A stretch of DNA of 64,000 nucleotides, from NCBI GenBank assembly GCA_039583695.1, contig JAVKSL010000006.1:13488-77487 (forward strand). Direction: 5' to 3'. This DNA comes from JAVKSL01 sp039583695. GTDB taxonomy: Bacteria > Actinomycetota > Acidimicrobiia > Acidimicrobiales > JAJPHD01. Below the pieces are notes generated by a model. It saw only the letters and a program-made list of their open reading frames with translations. It was not told where the DNA came from and searched no databases. The position numbers were made by a program, and so were the translations under genes. The stretch's first letter is position 1. The number at the start of each line of letters is the position of its first letter. Positions 52,410 to 62,682 of this stretch are shown here, piece after piece.

Positions 52410-53401
52410 TCGTACTCGTCGCAAAGCGCATTGGTGCTGCAGCGGTCATCATTGTGGTGCTGACGGCAACTCTTTTCCTCCTTCAGCGAGCTTCGCACAC
52501 CAGCCCAGTTCACGCCCTGCTCGGCGCGGGAGCCTCCAAAGCCGCTGTGCGAGCCGAGACCCACAAGCTCGGCTTGAACAAGCCTCTGATCGACCAGTAC
52601 CTCCATTACCTGGGCAACCTCGTCCACGGTAACCTCGGCACGTCGTACCGCACTCGCAGGCCGGTGACCACGGACCTGCGCCAGTACCTGCCTGCCACGG
52701 TGGAGCTGAGCTTCTTCGGCCTGGCTCTGGCGGTGATCCTCGGCACCATCCTGGGCATCGCCGGGGCAGGCCGGTGGCGCGGCTCGGGCGTGTTCCGCTT
52801 CGTGATGCTGTGCGGCTCGTCGACACCGCCCTTCCTTCTGGCTCTGTTGGGCATACTTCTCTTCTCCGGACGCCTCGGATGGCTGCCAGCCATCGGCCAG
52901 ACCAGCTTCGCCAATGCCCCCACCGGCCCTACCGGCCTGCTGACGCTGGACGCGCTGCTGGCAGGGCGACTCGGGGTGTTCGCCGACGCCCTGGCACACC
53001 TTGTCCTGCCCGCCACGTGCATCGCCCTAGTACCCGCGGTGTCCATCGGGAGGATCCTGCGATCCAGCCTCGAGACCACGATGGGAGCTGACCACATCCG
53101 CACCGCGAGGGCCAAGGGCCTGCTTGAGCGGACCGTTCTCGTGCGCCACGCCCTGCGCAACTCACTGGGTCCGGCACTATCCATGACCGGCCTTCAGGCT
53201 GGTCTCATGTTCGCCGGAGTCGTGGTCGTCGAGGAGATCTTCGCCTGGCCGGGGATTGGCAACTACGTGGCTCAGAGCATCCCGCAGGGCGACTTCCCGG
53301 CAATAGCCGGGGTCACCCTGGTCCTGAGCGTGGCGTATGTGGCCATAAACACCCTGGTCGACATCCTCCAAGCGGTCGCCGACCCCCGACTCAAGCCCTG
53401 A
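52406..53401 (+). CDS. ABC transporter permease, DppB/NikB type
   Basis: 331 aa, six membrane segments. KRIGAAAVIIVVLTATLFLL at the N-terminus, LGLNKPLIDQYLHYLGNLVH, LGTSYRTRRPV, EAA loop DHIRTARAKGLLERTVLVRH and EEIFAWPGIGNYVAQSI. Overlaps the DppC-type gene by 4 bp (ATGA). Confidence 0.93.
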   Translation: MIVLVAKRIGAAAVIIVVLTATLFLLQRASHTSPVHALLGAGASKAAVRAETHKLGLNKPLIDQYLHYLGNLVHGNLGTSYRTRRPVTTDLRQYLPATVELSFFGLALAVILGTILGIAGAGRWRGSGVFRFVMLCGSSTPPFLLALLGILLFSGRLGWLPAIGQTSFANAPTGPTGLLTLDALLAGRLGVFADALAHLVLPATCIALVPAVSIGRILRSSLETTMGADHIRTARAKGLLERTVLVRHALRNSLGPALSMTGLQAGLMFAGVVVVEEIFAWPGIGNYVAQSIPQGDFPAIAGVTLVLSVAYVAINTLVDILQAVADPRLKP

Positions 53402-53418
53402 AAGCGAGACGAACCCAA

Positions 53419-54528
53419 ATGTCCACGCCCAGACACCCCCTCCACGGCCCCGAAGCGGCAAGGGCGTTGGAGGCCGAGCTCCACATCCCCACCACCAGGC
53501 GCGACGCCGAGATCGAACGAGGCCTCGAGCTGGGGCTCGCCAGCGCCGACTCCATAGTCGACCGGACCATTCCCACATTCTCCAGAGGCGAGCTCCCCCA
53601 TTACGCGGGAATACCCACCTTCCTAAAAGCCCCCTACGTCGAGGACGTACGCACCTGCGGTGACTACGACGTCGTGATCATGGGCGCTCCACACGACTCA
53701 GGGACTACCTACAGGCCGGGGACCCGGTTCGGCCCCCAGGGCATAAGGCGCATCTCCTGTCTTTATGGCACCTACAGCTTCGAGCTCGGGGTCGACCTGC
53801 GCGAGTCGGTAACCATTGGCGATGTCGGCGACGTATTCACCATTCCCGGCAACATCGAGAAGAGCTTCGACCAGATTTCCAAGGCCGTGTCTCACGTATA
53901 TGCCAGCGGAGCCTTTCCGGTTGTGCTCGGAGGGGACCACTCGATCGGCTACCCGACAGTCCGCGGGGTTGCCGAGCATCTCGACGGCAACCTCGGCATC
54001 ATCCATCTCGACCGCCACGTGGACACCCAGGAGACCGACCTGGATGAGCGCATGCATACCACCCCTTGGTTCCACGCCACCGATATCCCCAACGTGCCGG
54101 CCAAGAACCTGGTGCAGCTCGGCATCGGCGGCTGGCAGGCCCCGCGCCCGGGTGTCAAGGCGGGCCGCGAGCGCGGGACGACGATCATGACCGTCAACGA
54201 CTGCGTCGAGATGGGCCTCGACACGGCCGTCAAGCGCGCCCTTCAAGTGGCCTGGGACGACGCCGAGGCGGTGTGGCTGTCGTTCGACGTCGACTGCCTC
54301 GACGCCGCCTTCGTGCCTGGCACCGGATGGCCCGAGCCGGGAGGATTCCTCCCGAGAGAGGCGCTGCACCTGATTCAGGGGGTGGCGGCCCGCGGCCTGG
54401 CGGGCATGGAGATAGTCGAGTGCTCGCCCCCCTACGACTCGGCCGAGATCACCTCTTTGCTCAGCGCCCGGGTGATTTGCGACGTCCTCGGCACCCTGGT
54501 GCTCCACGGCCACCTTCCCAGGCCGTAG
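53419..54528 (+). CDS. gdmH: Guanidine hydrolase (agmatinase/ureohydrolase family)
   Basis: 369 aa ureohydrolase. Metal ligands: His174 (GGDHSIGYP), Asp198/His200/Asp202 (HLDRHVDTQE), Asp290/Asp292 (LSFDVDCLDAAFVPG). The family loop that reads GTGTPE in agmatinases reads GTGWPEPGG here (Trp304), and the substrate loop is HDSGTTYRPGTRFGPQGIR (Thr97). From memory, a Thr and a Trp at these places define the small guanidinium pocket of the Ni-dependent guanidine hydrolase of Synechocystis (Sll1077). DRHVD instead of DAHTD and the long N-terminal extension also fit that branch. Predicted reaction: guanidine + water to urea + ammonia. It lies under a guanidine riboswitch and directly before urease genes. 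Confidence 0.88.
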   Translation: MSTPRHPLHGPEAARALEAELHIPTTRRDAEIERGLELGLASADSIVDRTIPTFSRGELPHYAGIPTFLKAPYVEDVRTCGDYDVVIMGAPHDSGTTYRPGTRFGPQGIRRISCLYGTYSFELGVDLRESVTIGDVGDVFTIPGNIEKSFDQISKAVSHVYASGAFPVVLGGDHSIGYPTVRGVAEHLDGNLGIIHLDRHVDTQETDLDERMHTTPWFHATDIPNVPAKNLVQLGIGGWQAPRPGVKAGRERGTTIMTVNDCVEMGLDTAVKRALQVAWDDAEAVWLSFDVDCLDAAFVPGTGWPEPGGFLPREALHLIQGVAARGLAGMEIVECSPPYDSAEITSLLSARVICDVLGTLVLHGHLPRP

Positions 54529-54540
54529 AGTCGCTGACAT

Positions 54541-54843
54541 ATGCGCCTCTCCCCACATGAGCGCGAACGGCTGATGATCCATGTCGCCGCCTCACTTGCC
54601 CGGGAACGCCAGGGCCGGGGCCTGCTTCTCAACCACCCCGAGGCGGTGGCAATCCTCAGCTCCTTCGTCCTCGAAGGAGCACGGGACGGACGGACGGTGG
54701 CCGACCTTATGGAGGCCGGGCGGGAGGTCCTGCACCGCGGCGACGTGATGGAAGGCGTCCCCGAGCTCATCGACGTGGTACAAGTAGAGGCCACCTTCCC
54801 GGACGGAACCAAGCTGGTCACCCTCCACAACCCGATCCCATGA
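54541..54843 (+). CDS. ureA: Urease gamma subunit
   Basis: 100 aa, the normal length. LSPHERERLMIHVAASLARE, LLLNHPEAVAILSSFVLEGA and VLHRGDVMEGVPELIDVVQV are conserved in UreA. 12 bp after gdmH, start ATG. Structural partner of UreB and UreC. Confidence 0.97.
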   Translation: MRLSPHERERLMIHVAASLARERQGRGLLLNHPEAVAILSSFVLEGARDGRTVADLMEAGREVLHRGDVMEGVPELIDVVQVEATFPDGTKLVTLHNPIP

Positions 54844-55173
54844 TCCCCGGAGAGGTCCTCGTCGGCGAGGGCACCGTGGCCCTGAACGCAGGGCGGCCGG
54901 TCACCACGCTGGTGGTCCGGAACCTGGCCGACCGACCGATCCAGGTCGGCTCGCACTACCACTTCGCCGAGGTCAACCCAGGTCTGGAGCTCGACCGGGA
55001 GGCGGCTTGGGGCCAGCGACTCGACGTTCCCGCAGGAACGTCGGTCCGCTTCGAGCCCGGCATCGAGCGAGAGGTGGCGCTGGTCCCCCTGGCCGGCGCG
55101 CGGGTCGTCCCAGGCCTTAGGAATATGGCCTGCGGTTCCCTCGACCCGCGCCCACCCCAGATCAGCGATCCCG

Positions 55174-55181
<8 letters not shown>
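54840..55181 (+). CDS. ureB: Urease beta subunit
   Basis: 113 aa. MIPGEVLVGEG, DRPIQVGSHYHFAEVNPGLE, RLDVPAGTSVRFEPGIEREV and a C-terminal PGLRN-type segment. ATG overlaps the ureA stop by 4 bp. Confidence 0.97.
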
Positions 55182-56883
<1,702 letters not shown>

Positions 56884-56912
56884 TGGCCCCAGTCACGCTG
56901 GTCAGACATCCG

Positions 56913-57047
56913 ATGCGGCACGCTGGCGGAGGCACTCCCGTAGGTACTGGAGGGCAAAGTCGACGAGCCATGGCGAGTCGACTCGATGACCTCGGCGGCG
57001 ACTGGCCTCGTCACGCTACCTTCGTTCTGATGGTCCGGGTCTTGTGA
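56913..57047 (+). CDS. Possible 44-aa leader ORF before ureF
   Basis: In the 160 bp between ureC and ureF a 44-codon frame starts at ATG 56913 and ends with a TGA that overlaps the ureF ATG (TGATG at 57045-57049). It is Gly/Arg-rich with a hydrophobic end and resembles nothing known. It may only serve to bring ribosomes to ureF, or be chance. Confidence 0.25.
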   Translation: MRHAGGGTPVGTGGQSRRAMASRLDDLGGDWPRHATFVLMVRVL

Positions 57048-57748
57048 TGGTCGCAGTCGCGGCCCTGCTGCTGCTCGCCGACGGCCGGCTCCCCAACGGC
57101 GACCACGCGCACTCGGGGGGGATGGAGGAGGCGGTGGCCCAGGGCCTGGTGAGCGATTTGGTTGGCCTCGGCCAATTCCTGATCGGGCTGAGCTCCAGCG
57201 TCGGGGTGCAGTTGGCTGCCTTGGCCGCAGCTGCCTGCTGGTGTAGCGAGGCATTGACACTCTCCGAAGCCATTGACGCCCTTGGGGCCCTCGAGGCCGA
57301 AGCCGACGCCCGGATGTGCTCTGCCGCCCAGCGTCGGACCTCTCGCCGGCGCGCACGCCAGCTCCTCAGGGTGGCGAGGATCGCCTGGCCCTGCGGTTTG
57401 CTGGACGGCTTGGGCGAGGCCCATTACGGCCTGATCCTCGGGGCCGTTGCTGCTGCGGCCGGCCTCCCGCCCAGCGCCGCCGCCGGCTGCGCTGCCTATG
57501 GCGCTGTCGCCGCTCCAGCGGGGGCGGCAGTGCGATTGTTGGGCCTGGACCCCCTCGAGGTCGCTGGGCTTCTCGCCACTCTTGCCCCGGCACTCGACAC
57601 CGTGGCTGTCAGGGCGCTCTCGGGTGTTCCCACTGGCCCGGTGGGAAGTCCAGCCTGGATGGCAGATCTTCCTGCGCCGGCAGCTCCATTGCTGGACCAT
57701 CTGGCCGAGGCCCACGCTCAACGGGAGGTGAGGCTCTTTGCCTCTTGA
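57044..57748 (+). CDS. ureF: Urease accessory protein UreF
   Basis: About 234 aa, all-helical. LLLLADGRLPNGDHAHSGGM at the N-terminus and GEAHYGLILGAVAAAAGL, AAYGAVAAPAGAAVRLLGLD in the second half match UreF. It forms the UreF-UreG-UreD complex that delivers nickel to urease. Start GTG 57044 or ATG 57047. Overlaps ureG by 11 bp. Confidence 0.9.
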   Translation: MMVAVAALLLLADGRLPNGDHAHSGGMEEAVAQGLVSDLVGLGQFLIGLSSSVGVQLAALAAAACWCSEALTLSEAIDALGALEAEADARMCSAAQRRTSRRRARQLLRVARIAWPCGLLDGLGEAHYGLILGAVAAAAGLPPSAAAGCAAYGAVAAPAGAAVRLLGLDPLEVAGLLATLAPALDTVAVRALSGVPTGPVGSPAWMADLPAPAAPLLDHLAEAHAQREVRLFAS

Positions 57749-58439
57749 GCCCGTGCCCTTGGCGCCCCGCCCGGGCCGGCCCCGACGCCTCGGCATAGGC
57801 GGACCTGTGGGCTCGGGCAAGACCGCCCTGGTTGCGACCATCTGCCGCCAGCTGTCGGACCAGCTCAGCATCGCGGTGGTCACCAACGACATCTACACCA
57901 CCGAGGACGCCGACTTCCTGCGTCGTGCTGGCGTCCTCGCCGACGAGCGGATCCGGGCGGTCGAGACCGGCTGCTGTCCCCACACGGCGATTCGCGACGA
58001 CATCTCGGCAAACCTGGATGCTGTGGAGTCCCTGGAGGAGACCTTCCCGGACCTGGACCTGGTGGTTGTCGAGAGCGGCGGGGACAACTTGACCGCCACC
58101 TTCAGCTCGGGCCTGGTGGATGCCCAGATCTTCGTGATCGACGTGGCCGGAGGTGACAAGGTCCCGCGCAAGGGTGGCCCCGGCATCACCCAGGCCGACC
58201 TGCTGGTAATCAACAAGGTTGACCTGGCGCCGTTGGTGGGCGCAGACCTCGAGGTGATGGCCCGTGACGCCAGCGCCCGCCGCCCCGATAGGCCCACCCT
58301 GTTCACTTGCCTGGCCGGCTCGCCGGGGAGCGCAGGTTGCACTAGCAGAGGCGGGTCGCCGGGCATTGCCAGGTCCCCAGGTAGCGCCAGTGTGATCAGC
58401 TGGGTCCGAGGCTGGGTCACGACTCAGGCCAGAGCGTGA
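57738..58439 (+). CDS. ureG: Urease accessory GTPase UreG
   Basis: 233 aa. GIGGPVGSGKTALVATICRQ (P-loop), TNDIYTTEDADFLRR, ETGCCPHTAIRDD (nickel-binding CPH), ESGGDNLTATFSSGL and VINKVDLAPLVGADL. It supplies GTP-driven nickel transfer. The segment before the last helix is replaced by a Gly/Ser-rich insert (SPGSAGCTSRGGSPGIARSP) not typical of UreG, another sign of local repeat growth. TTG start at 57738. Confidence 0.93.
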   Translation: MPLEPVPLAPRPGRPRRLGIGGPVGSGKTALVATICRQLSDQLSIAVVTNDIYTTEDADFLRRAGVLADERIRAVETGCCPHTAIRDDISANLDAVESLEETFPDLDLVVVESGGDNLTATFSSGLVDAQIFVIDVAGGDKVPRKGGPGITQADLLVINKVDLAPLVGADLEVMARDASARRPDRPTLFTCLAGSPGSAGCTSRGGSPGIARSPGSASVISWVRGWVTTQARA

Positions 58440-58461
58440 GCCTGCAGGACGGCCGGCAACG

Positions 58462-59202
58462 ATGATCGCCGCCGCTAGCGCCGTGATAGAAGCGGGGCCC
58501 GACGGCGCACCAAGGTACCTGAGCCTGCGCTCTGCACCTCCACTGCTGCTGCGCCCCACACCAGACGCCCTCTACCTGGTGGGTGGCGCTGGGGGTCCCG
58601 TAGGGGGAGACGATGTGCGCCTCAGGTTGGCGCTCGGCCCGAAGGCTCGGCTGACGGTCCGTTCAGCTGCGGCTACCGTAGCCCGGCCGGGTCCGGAGCC
58701 AACTGAGTGGTCCCGCTTCAGCGTCACGGCCGACCTTGGCGCTGGAGCCGCGCTGGCCTGGCTGGTCGAGCCAGGTGTGGCGAGCGCGGGCTGCCGGCAC
58801 CACGTGGACGTCGAGATCCGCATAGTTGCTGGGTGCACCCTGATCTGGCGGGACGAGCTGGTCCTTGGCCGTCACGGGGAACGCCCCGGGTCGTGGAGCA
58901 CCAGCCTGCGAGCGGACCTCGACGGTCGCGCCCTGTTGCGCCAGCGCCTCGATGTCGGTCCCCACGCTCCGGGTTGGGACGGGCCGGCCATCGTTGGTAA
59001 CGCCCGCGCCGTCGGATCCGTGCTGATGGTGCAGCCCGACGTGGGCGTCGGGCTGAGCCTGGGCCCGCACCAGCGCAGCGACCTCGGACGCCTCAGCGTG
59101 ATGCCCCTCGCGGGACCGGGGGTGCTGGTGAGCGCCCTTGCCTCGACGGCCGGTGGCCTGCGTCAGATCCTCGAGCGACACGCTGGCGGGCACAGGACGT
59201 AG
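58462..59202 (+). CDS. ureD: Urease accessory protein UreD
   Basis: 246 aa. VRLRLALGPKARLTVRSAAA, WLVEPGVASAGCRHHVDVEI, LIWRDELVLGRHGERPGSWS and GLRQILERH match UreD/UreH. It is the scaffold binding apo-urease. No ureE is present in the cluster. Confidence 0.88.
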   Translation: MIAAASAVIEAGPDGAPRYLSLRSAPPLLLRPTPDALYLVGGAGGPVGGDDVRLRLALGPKARLTVRSAAATVARPGPEPTEWSRFSVTADLGAGAALAWLVEPGVASAGCRHHVDVEIRIVAGCTLIWRDELVLGRHGERPGSWSTSLRADLDGRALLRQRLDVGPHAPGWDGPAIVGNARAVGSVLMVQPDVGVGLSLGPHQRSDLGRLSVMPLAGPGVLVSALASTAGGLRQILERHAGGHRT

Positions 59203-59462
59203 TCCCCCGCAGGAAGGATTGTCCGGACAGATCGGGAAAGCTACCTCGGGCATTCGAGCTCCTTTTCTGGTTTATGTGTCCCATGAACCGAGCCTGAAAG
59301 TTCGAAGTGTCGTCTGCTTTTCGGCCGAGTTACATCTCCATAAAGTGGCCACGACACCTGGTAACGCGCCCTTCACACGCGAGCAACTCCACAGATACAA
59401 GCCTGCGCTACCGTCTCCGCATCATCCGCCGCAGCACTATCTGAAAAAGGGAGCCCAAGAGG
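59203..59462 (+). other. Leader region before the NCS1 permease, no recognised element
   Basis: 260 bp without a convincing gene. It contains none of the guanidine-I, -II or -III blocks that I know. A possible ribosome site AAAAGGGAG lies 12-20 nt before the permease ATG. The length suggests its own promoter and a 5' leader. Confidence 0.4.
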
Positions 59463-61166
59463 ATGCCCGTAGTACAGCCGACACCTCCAATCACTTCTAC
59501 CAAGGCAGACTCGGGGACTCCTCGCCGGTTTGCAGCCCTGGTGCAGAGCGAGACGAAGGAGGACTACTCGCTCCGGTACGCTCCCACCTCCTACCGTAAG
59601 TGGAGCTCGTACGTCGTGGGCACGACGGCAATGGGCGGGATCGCTTATCTCGCCGATTACGCCATCGGCGGCTCAATTTTCGTGACCCACGGCTTCACCA
59701 GCGGCATCTGGGCGATCGTCGCCGCCGCCGTGGTCATCTTCCTGACCGGGGTGCCGATCGCGTACTACGCGGCCAAGTGCTCCATTGATATGGACCTGCT
59801 GACCCGTGGCGCAGGATTCGGCTACCTCGGCTCCACGATCACATCGTTGGTCTATGCCAGCTTCACCTTCATATTCTTCGCCCTCGAGGGGTCGATCATG
59901 GCGCAGGCCTTGCAGAGGTCGATCGGAGTCCCCCTCCCGGTCGGCTACCTGCTCGTCGCGCTGGTGATCATCCCGCTCGTGGTGTATGGGATGACCCTGC
60001 TCTCCAAGATCCAGGTCTGGACCCAGCCGATATGGCTCGCCCTGCTGATCACGCCGCTCATCGTGGTGCTCGCCGTTCACCCCCACAGCCTGATCGGCTG
60101 GTCACACTTCGGGGGCGTCGCCAAGACGGGGGCCAAGTTCACCTTCATCGGCTTCGGCCTCGGCGCCGGCGTGGCCCTGTCGCTCATCGCCCAGATCGGC
60201 GAGCAGGTCGACTACCTGCGGTTCATGCCGCCCAAGACCAGGGCTAACCGCCGCATGTGGTGGTTCACCGTAATGTCAACAGGCCCAGGTTGGGTGGTGC
60301 TGGGAGCGTTCAAGCAGCTCGCTGGCGGCTTTCTCGCCTTCTATGTATTCTCCAAGGTGGGTTCGTCAAAGGCGGTCGAGCCCATCATCCAGGTCCTGGG
60401 CGGATTCCAGGTGGTCATCCCCGGCGCCGCCCTCATCCTCGCCACATTGTACGTGATCCTCTCCCAGGTGAAGATCAACGTCACCAACGCCTACTCAGGA
60501 TCGCTGTCATGGTCGAACTTCTTCTCCAGGGTACTTCACTCCCACCCCGGAAGGGTGGTGTGGATCTTCTTCAACGTTGGCATCTCCCTGATCCTCATGG
60601 AAGCCGGCCTCTTCGGCTTCTTGAACACCATCCTCGGGTTCTACTCCAATGTTGCAATCGCCTGGATCGGGGCGCTGGTTGCCGACCTGGTTGTGAACAA
60701 GCCCCTGGGCCTGAGCCCACCCTACATAGAGTTCAAGCGGGCGCACCTCTACCCGATAAATCCGGTGGGCTTCGGATCGATGCTGGTGGCCTCGGTAATC
60801 TCCGTCATTGCCTTCTTCAACGTCTTTGGCACTACCCTCGCGGCTTTCTCACCATTCTTGGCCATCGCTATCGCCTTCGTCCTCTCGCCAGTGCTGGCGA
60901 TCGTGACCAAGGGCAAGTACTACATTGCGCGGCCGGATACCCTCATGGACCTGCCGAATGCGCTTGGGCCTGAGCCGCTCATGATCACCTGCTCGGTCTG
61001 TGCCCAGGATTGGGAATTGCCCGACATGGCGCAGTGTCCCTTCCACGGTGGAACCATCTGTTCCCTGTGCTGCACCCTCGAAAAGACCTGTCACGACATG
61101 TGCAAGGCGGATGCCGGCACTGCAGTCACGATGTCCGACAAGGCGGTCCCACAATCGGTGGCCTGA
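59463..61166 (+). CDS. NCS1-family permease with C-terminal Cys-rich domain
   Basis: 567 aa, about 12 membrane segments. ALVQSETKEDYSLRYAPTSYRKW, GIAYLADYAIGGSIFVTHGF, LTRGAGFGYLGSTITSLVYA and QIGEQVDYLRFMPPKTRANR place it with purine-cytosine/allantoin-type (NCS1) transporters. After the last helix, residues about 510-560 form a cytoplasmic Cys-rich domain: ITCSVCAQDWE, MAQCPFHGGTICSLCC, KTCHDMCK, with eight cysteines and a His. Its place behind urease genes suggests uptake of a nitrogen compound such as urea, guanidine or allantoin; which one is unknown. Confidence 0.87.
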   Translation: MPVVQPTPPITSTKADSGTPRRFAALVQSETKEDYSLRYAPTSYRKWSSYVVGTTAMGGIAYLADYAIGGSIFVTHGFTSGIWAIVAAAVVIFLTGVPIAYYAAKCSIDMDLLTRGAGFGYLGSTITSLVYASFTFIFFALEGSIMAQALQRSIGVPLPVGYLLVALVIIPLVVYGMTLLSKIQVWTQPIWLALLITPLIVVLAVHPHSLIGWSHFGGVAKTGAKFTFIGFGLGAGVALSLIAQIGEQVDYLRFMPPKTRANRRMWWFTVMSTGPGWVVLGAFKQLAGGFLAFYVFSKVGSSKAVEPIIQVLGGFQVVIPGAALILATLYVILSQVKINVTNAYSGSLSWSNFFSRVLHSHPGRVVWIFFNVGISLILMEAGLFGFLNTILGFYSNVAIAWIGALVADLVVNKPLGLSPPYIEFKRAHLYPINPVGFGSMLVASVISVIAFFNVFGTTLAAFSPFLAIAIAFVLSPVLAIVTKGKYYIARPDTLMDLPNALGPEPLMITCSVCAQDWELPDMAQCPFHGGTICSLCCTLEKTCHDMCKADAGTAVTMSDKAVPQSVA

Positions 61167-61203
61167 CGGCGACGCGCACCAAGGACCAAGGCAAGGAGGA
61201 GCG

Positions 61204-61416
61204 ATGTACGAAAGAACACTGGCAAAGAGCCGGCGAAGGTACGGGTGGCCGTCGGGCTCGACGATGACGGACCACCCACTCACCTGCGTCATGTGCGGGG
61301 AGCGCTACCAGGGCACCCAGGACATCGCCCTGTGCCCCCTGCACCAGGGTCCGATCTGCCCGCAATGCTGCCATCAGGCCTGCGCCATCACGGCGGGTCC
61401 AGTAGCCAGTAGATAG
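61204..61416 (+). CDS. Small Cys-rich protein, paralogue of the permease tail domain
   Basis: 70 aa. LTCVMCGERYQ, IALCPLHQGPICPQCCHQAC repeats the pattern of the permease C-terminus (CxxC, then CPxHxGxIC..CC, then C). It looks like a free-standing version of that metal-binding module. AAGGAGGAG precedes the ATG. 37 bp after the permease gene. Function unknown; a role as a metal-dependent partner or regulator of the permease is a guess. Confidence 0.75.
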   Translation: MYERTLAKSRRRYGWPSGSTMTDHPLTCVMCGERYQGTQDIALCPLHQGPICPQCCHQACAITAGPVASR

Positions 61417-62517
61417 CTACGGCGCTGGGAAACCTTCGTGCCTTGCAATGACATGGACATCGACGCCAGCGTCACCAGCGGTGCGCAGCAGCTTCTGCAG
61501 CACTGAACCCTTGGTCATCTCCTCCCACCGGCTCCGGCGGGTGAAGCCGAGGACGATCTGGGTGATCTGGTGCTCCGCGGCGAAGCCGAGCAGCGCCTCG
61601 GCTGGATCTTCCGCTTTGAGCTCGTGCCAGTGGCCACCGACGTCAACCGCCATCGACTTGAGGTGTTCGATGACGTCCGCGGAAGCTCTCCTGGTCCCGT
61701 CCCCGGGCACGACGTGAACCACCACCAGATCGCCCTTGGCTCGCGATGCGATGCGGGCGGCCCTGTGGATCACCTGCTCAGAGCTGTCGTCGCCCCGCAC
61801 CGCAGCCAATATTCGCTCGTTGGTCTCCCACACTCCCTTCGTGCCATGCGCACGCAGGTAGGCCAGCATCTCCTCTTCGGTCTCGTCGGCAAGGAATCGC
61901 AACGCCAGCTCTCGCAGCGCGGTGAGATTCTCCACCCGAAAGAAGTGAGTGAGCGCCTGGGGAACCTTGTCAGCCGCGTAGATGTGTCCGTGGGCCATGC
62001 GCCGGCGCAGCTGCTCGGGGGACGAGTCAATCAGCTCCACCTGGTCGGCGCGGCGCACCAGCCAGTCGGGAACCCTCTCGCGCATCTTGATGCTGGTCAT
62101 GGCCTCCACCGCGTCCGCCAAGCTCTCGAGGTGCTGGATGTTGACTGTGGTGATGACGGAGATACCTGAGTCGAGCAGCTCCACCACATCCTCCCAGCGC
62201 TTCCCATGGCGCCCTGACCCCGGGACGTTGGTATGGGCCAGCTCGTCCACCAGGACCACCTCTGGCGCTCTGACCAGCACCGCGTCAAGGTCCATCTCCT
62301 CGAACGAGCACCCCTGGTGCTCGACTGAACGCCTGGGGACCACCTCGAGGTCGCGAATCAGGCCCGCGGTGTAGGCCCGCCCGTGGGTCTCCACAAATCC
62401 GATGACCACATCGGCTCCGCGTTGCCGGCGACGCCATGCCTCGTCAAGCATTGCCGCGGTCTTACCGACCCCGGCCGCAGCGCCCAGGTAGATCCGGAAC
62501 CTGCCCGCGGGCGCCAC
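61417..62517 (-). CDS. KdpD-type N-terminal sensor with USP domain, lacking kinase
   Basis: About 366 aa from GTG at 62517 (GGAGGAGG 8 nt upstream). KdpD domain: FRIYLGAAAGVGKTAAMLDE (Walker A), ADVVIGFVETHGRAYTAGLI, PEVVLVDELAHTNVPGSGRH (Walker B), KRWEDVVELLDSGISVITTV. A UspA-like domain follows and the protein ends there (IVLGFTRRSRWEEM...VHVIARHEG). The membrane and kinase halves of normal KdpD are absent; a divergent gene 165 bp away encodes just those. Stop codon lies directly next to the converging Cys-rich gene. Confidence 0.88.
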   Translation of the reverse strand: MAPAGRFRIYLGAAAGVGKTAAMLDEAWRRRQRGADVVIGFVETHGRAYTAGLIRDLEVVPRRSVEHQGCSFEEMDLDAVLVRAPEVVLVDELAHTNVPGSGRHGKRWEDVVELLDSGISVITTVNIQHLESLADAVEAMTSIKMRERVPDWLVRRADQVELIDSSPEQLRRRMAHGHIYAADKVPQALTHFFRVENLTALRELALRFLADETEEEMLAYLRAHGTKGVWETNERILAAVRGDDSSEQVIHRAARIASRAKGDLVVVHVVPGDGTRRASADVIEHLKSMAVDVGGHWHELKAEDPAEALLGFAAEHQITQIVLGFTRRSRWEEMTKGSVLQKLLRTAGDAGVDVHVIARHEGFPAP

Positions 62518-62682
62518 AATGGCGGCCTCCTCCGAGATGACCGCGGGGGCGGCTGGGTCAGCCCCCCCGGCGCTGCTAGATCCCTGCTCGATGCTGCTAC
62601 CCCCTCTTGTAAGGCGGCTCGACGGTTGGGAATGCTTGGGACGAGCGGAGCGGCCAGCCAGTTGCAAGAATATCGTGGAACC

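Noticed and set aside
53698..54582. Minus-strand open frame over gdmH
   Set aside because: Antisense shadow; gdmH has all metal ligands and sits in an operon.
59203..59462. A second guanidine riboswitch before the permease
   Set aside because: None of the guanidine-I conserved blocks nor the ACGR loop pairs of guanidine-II are present.
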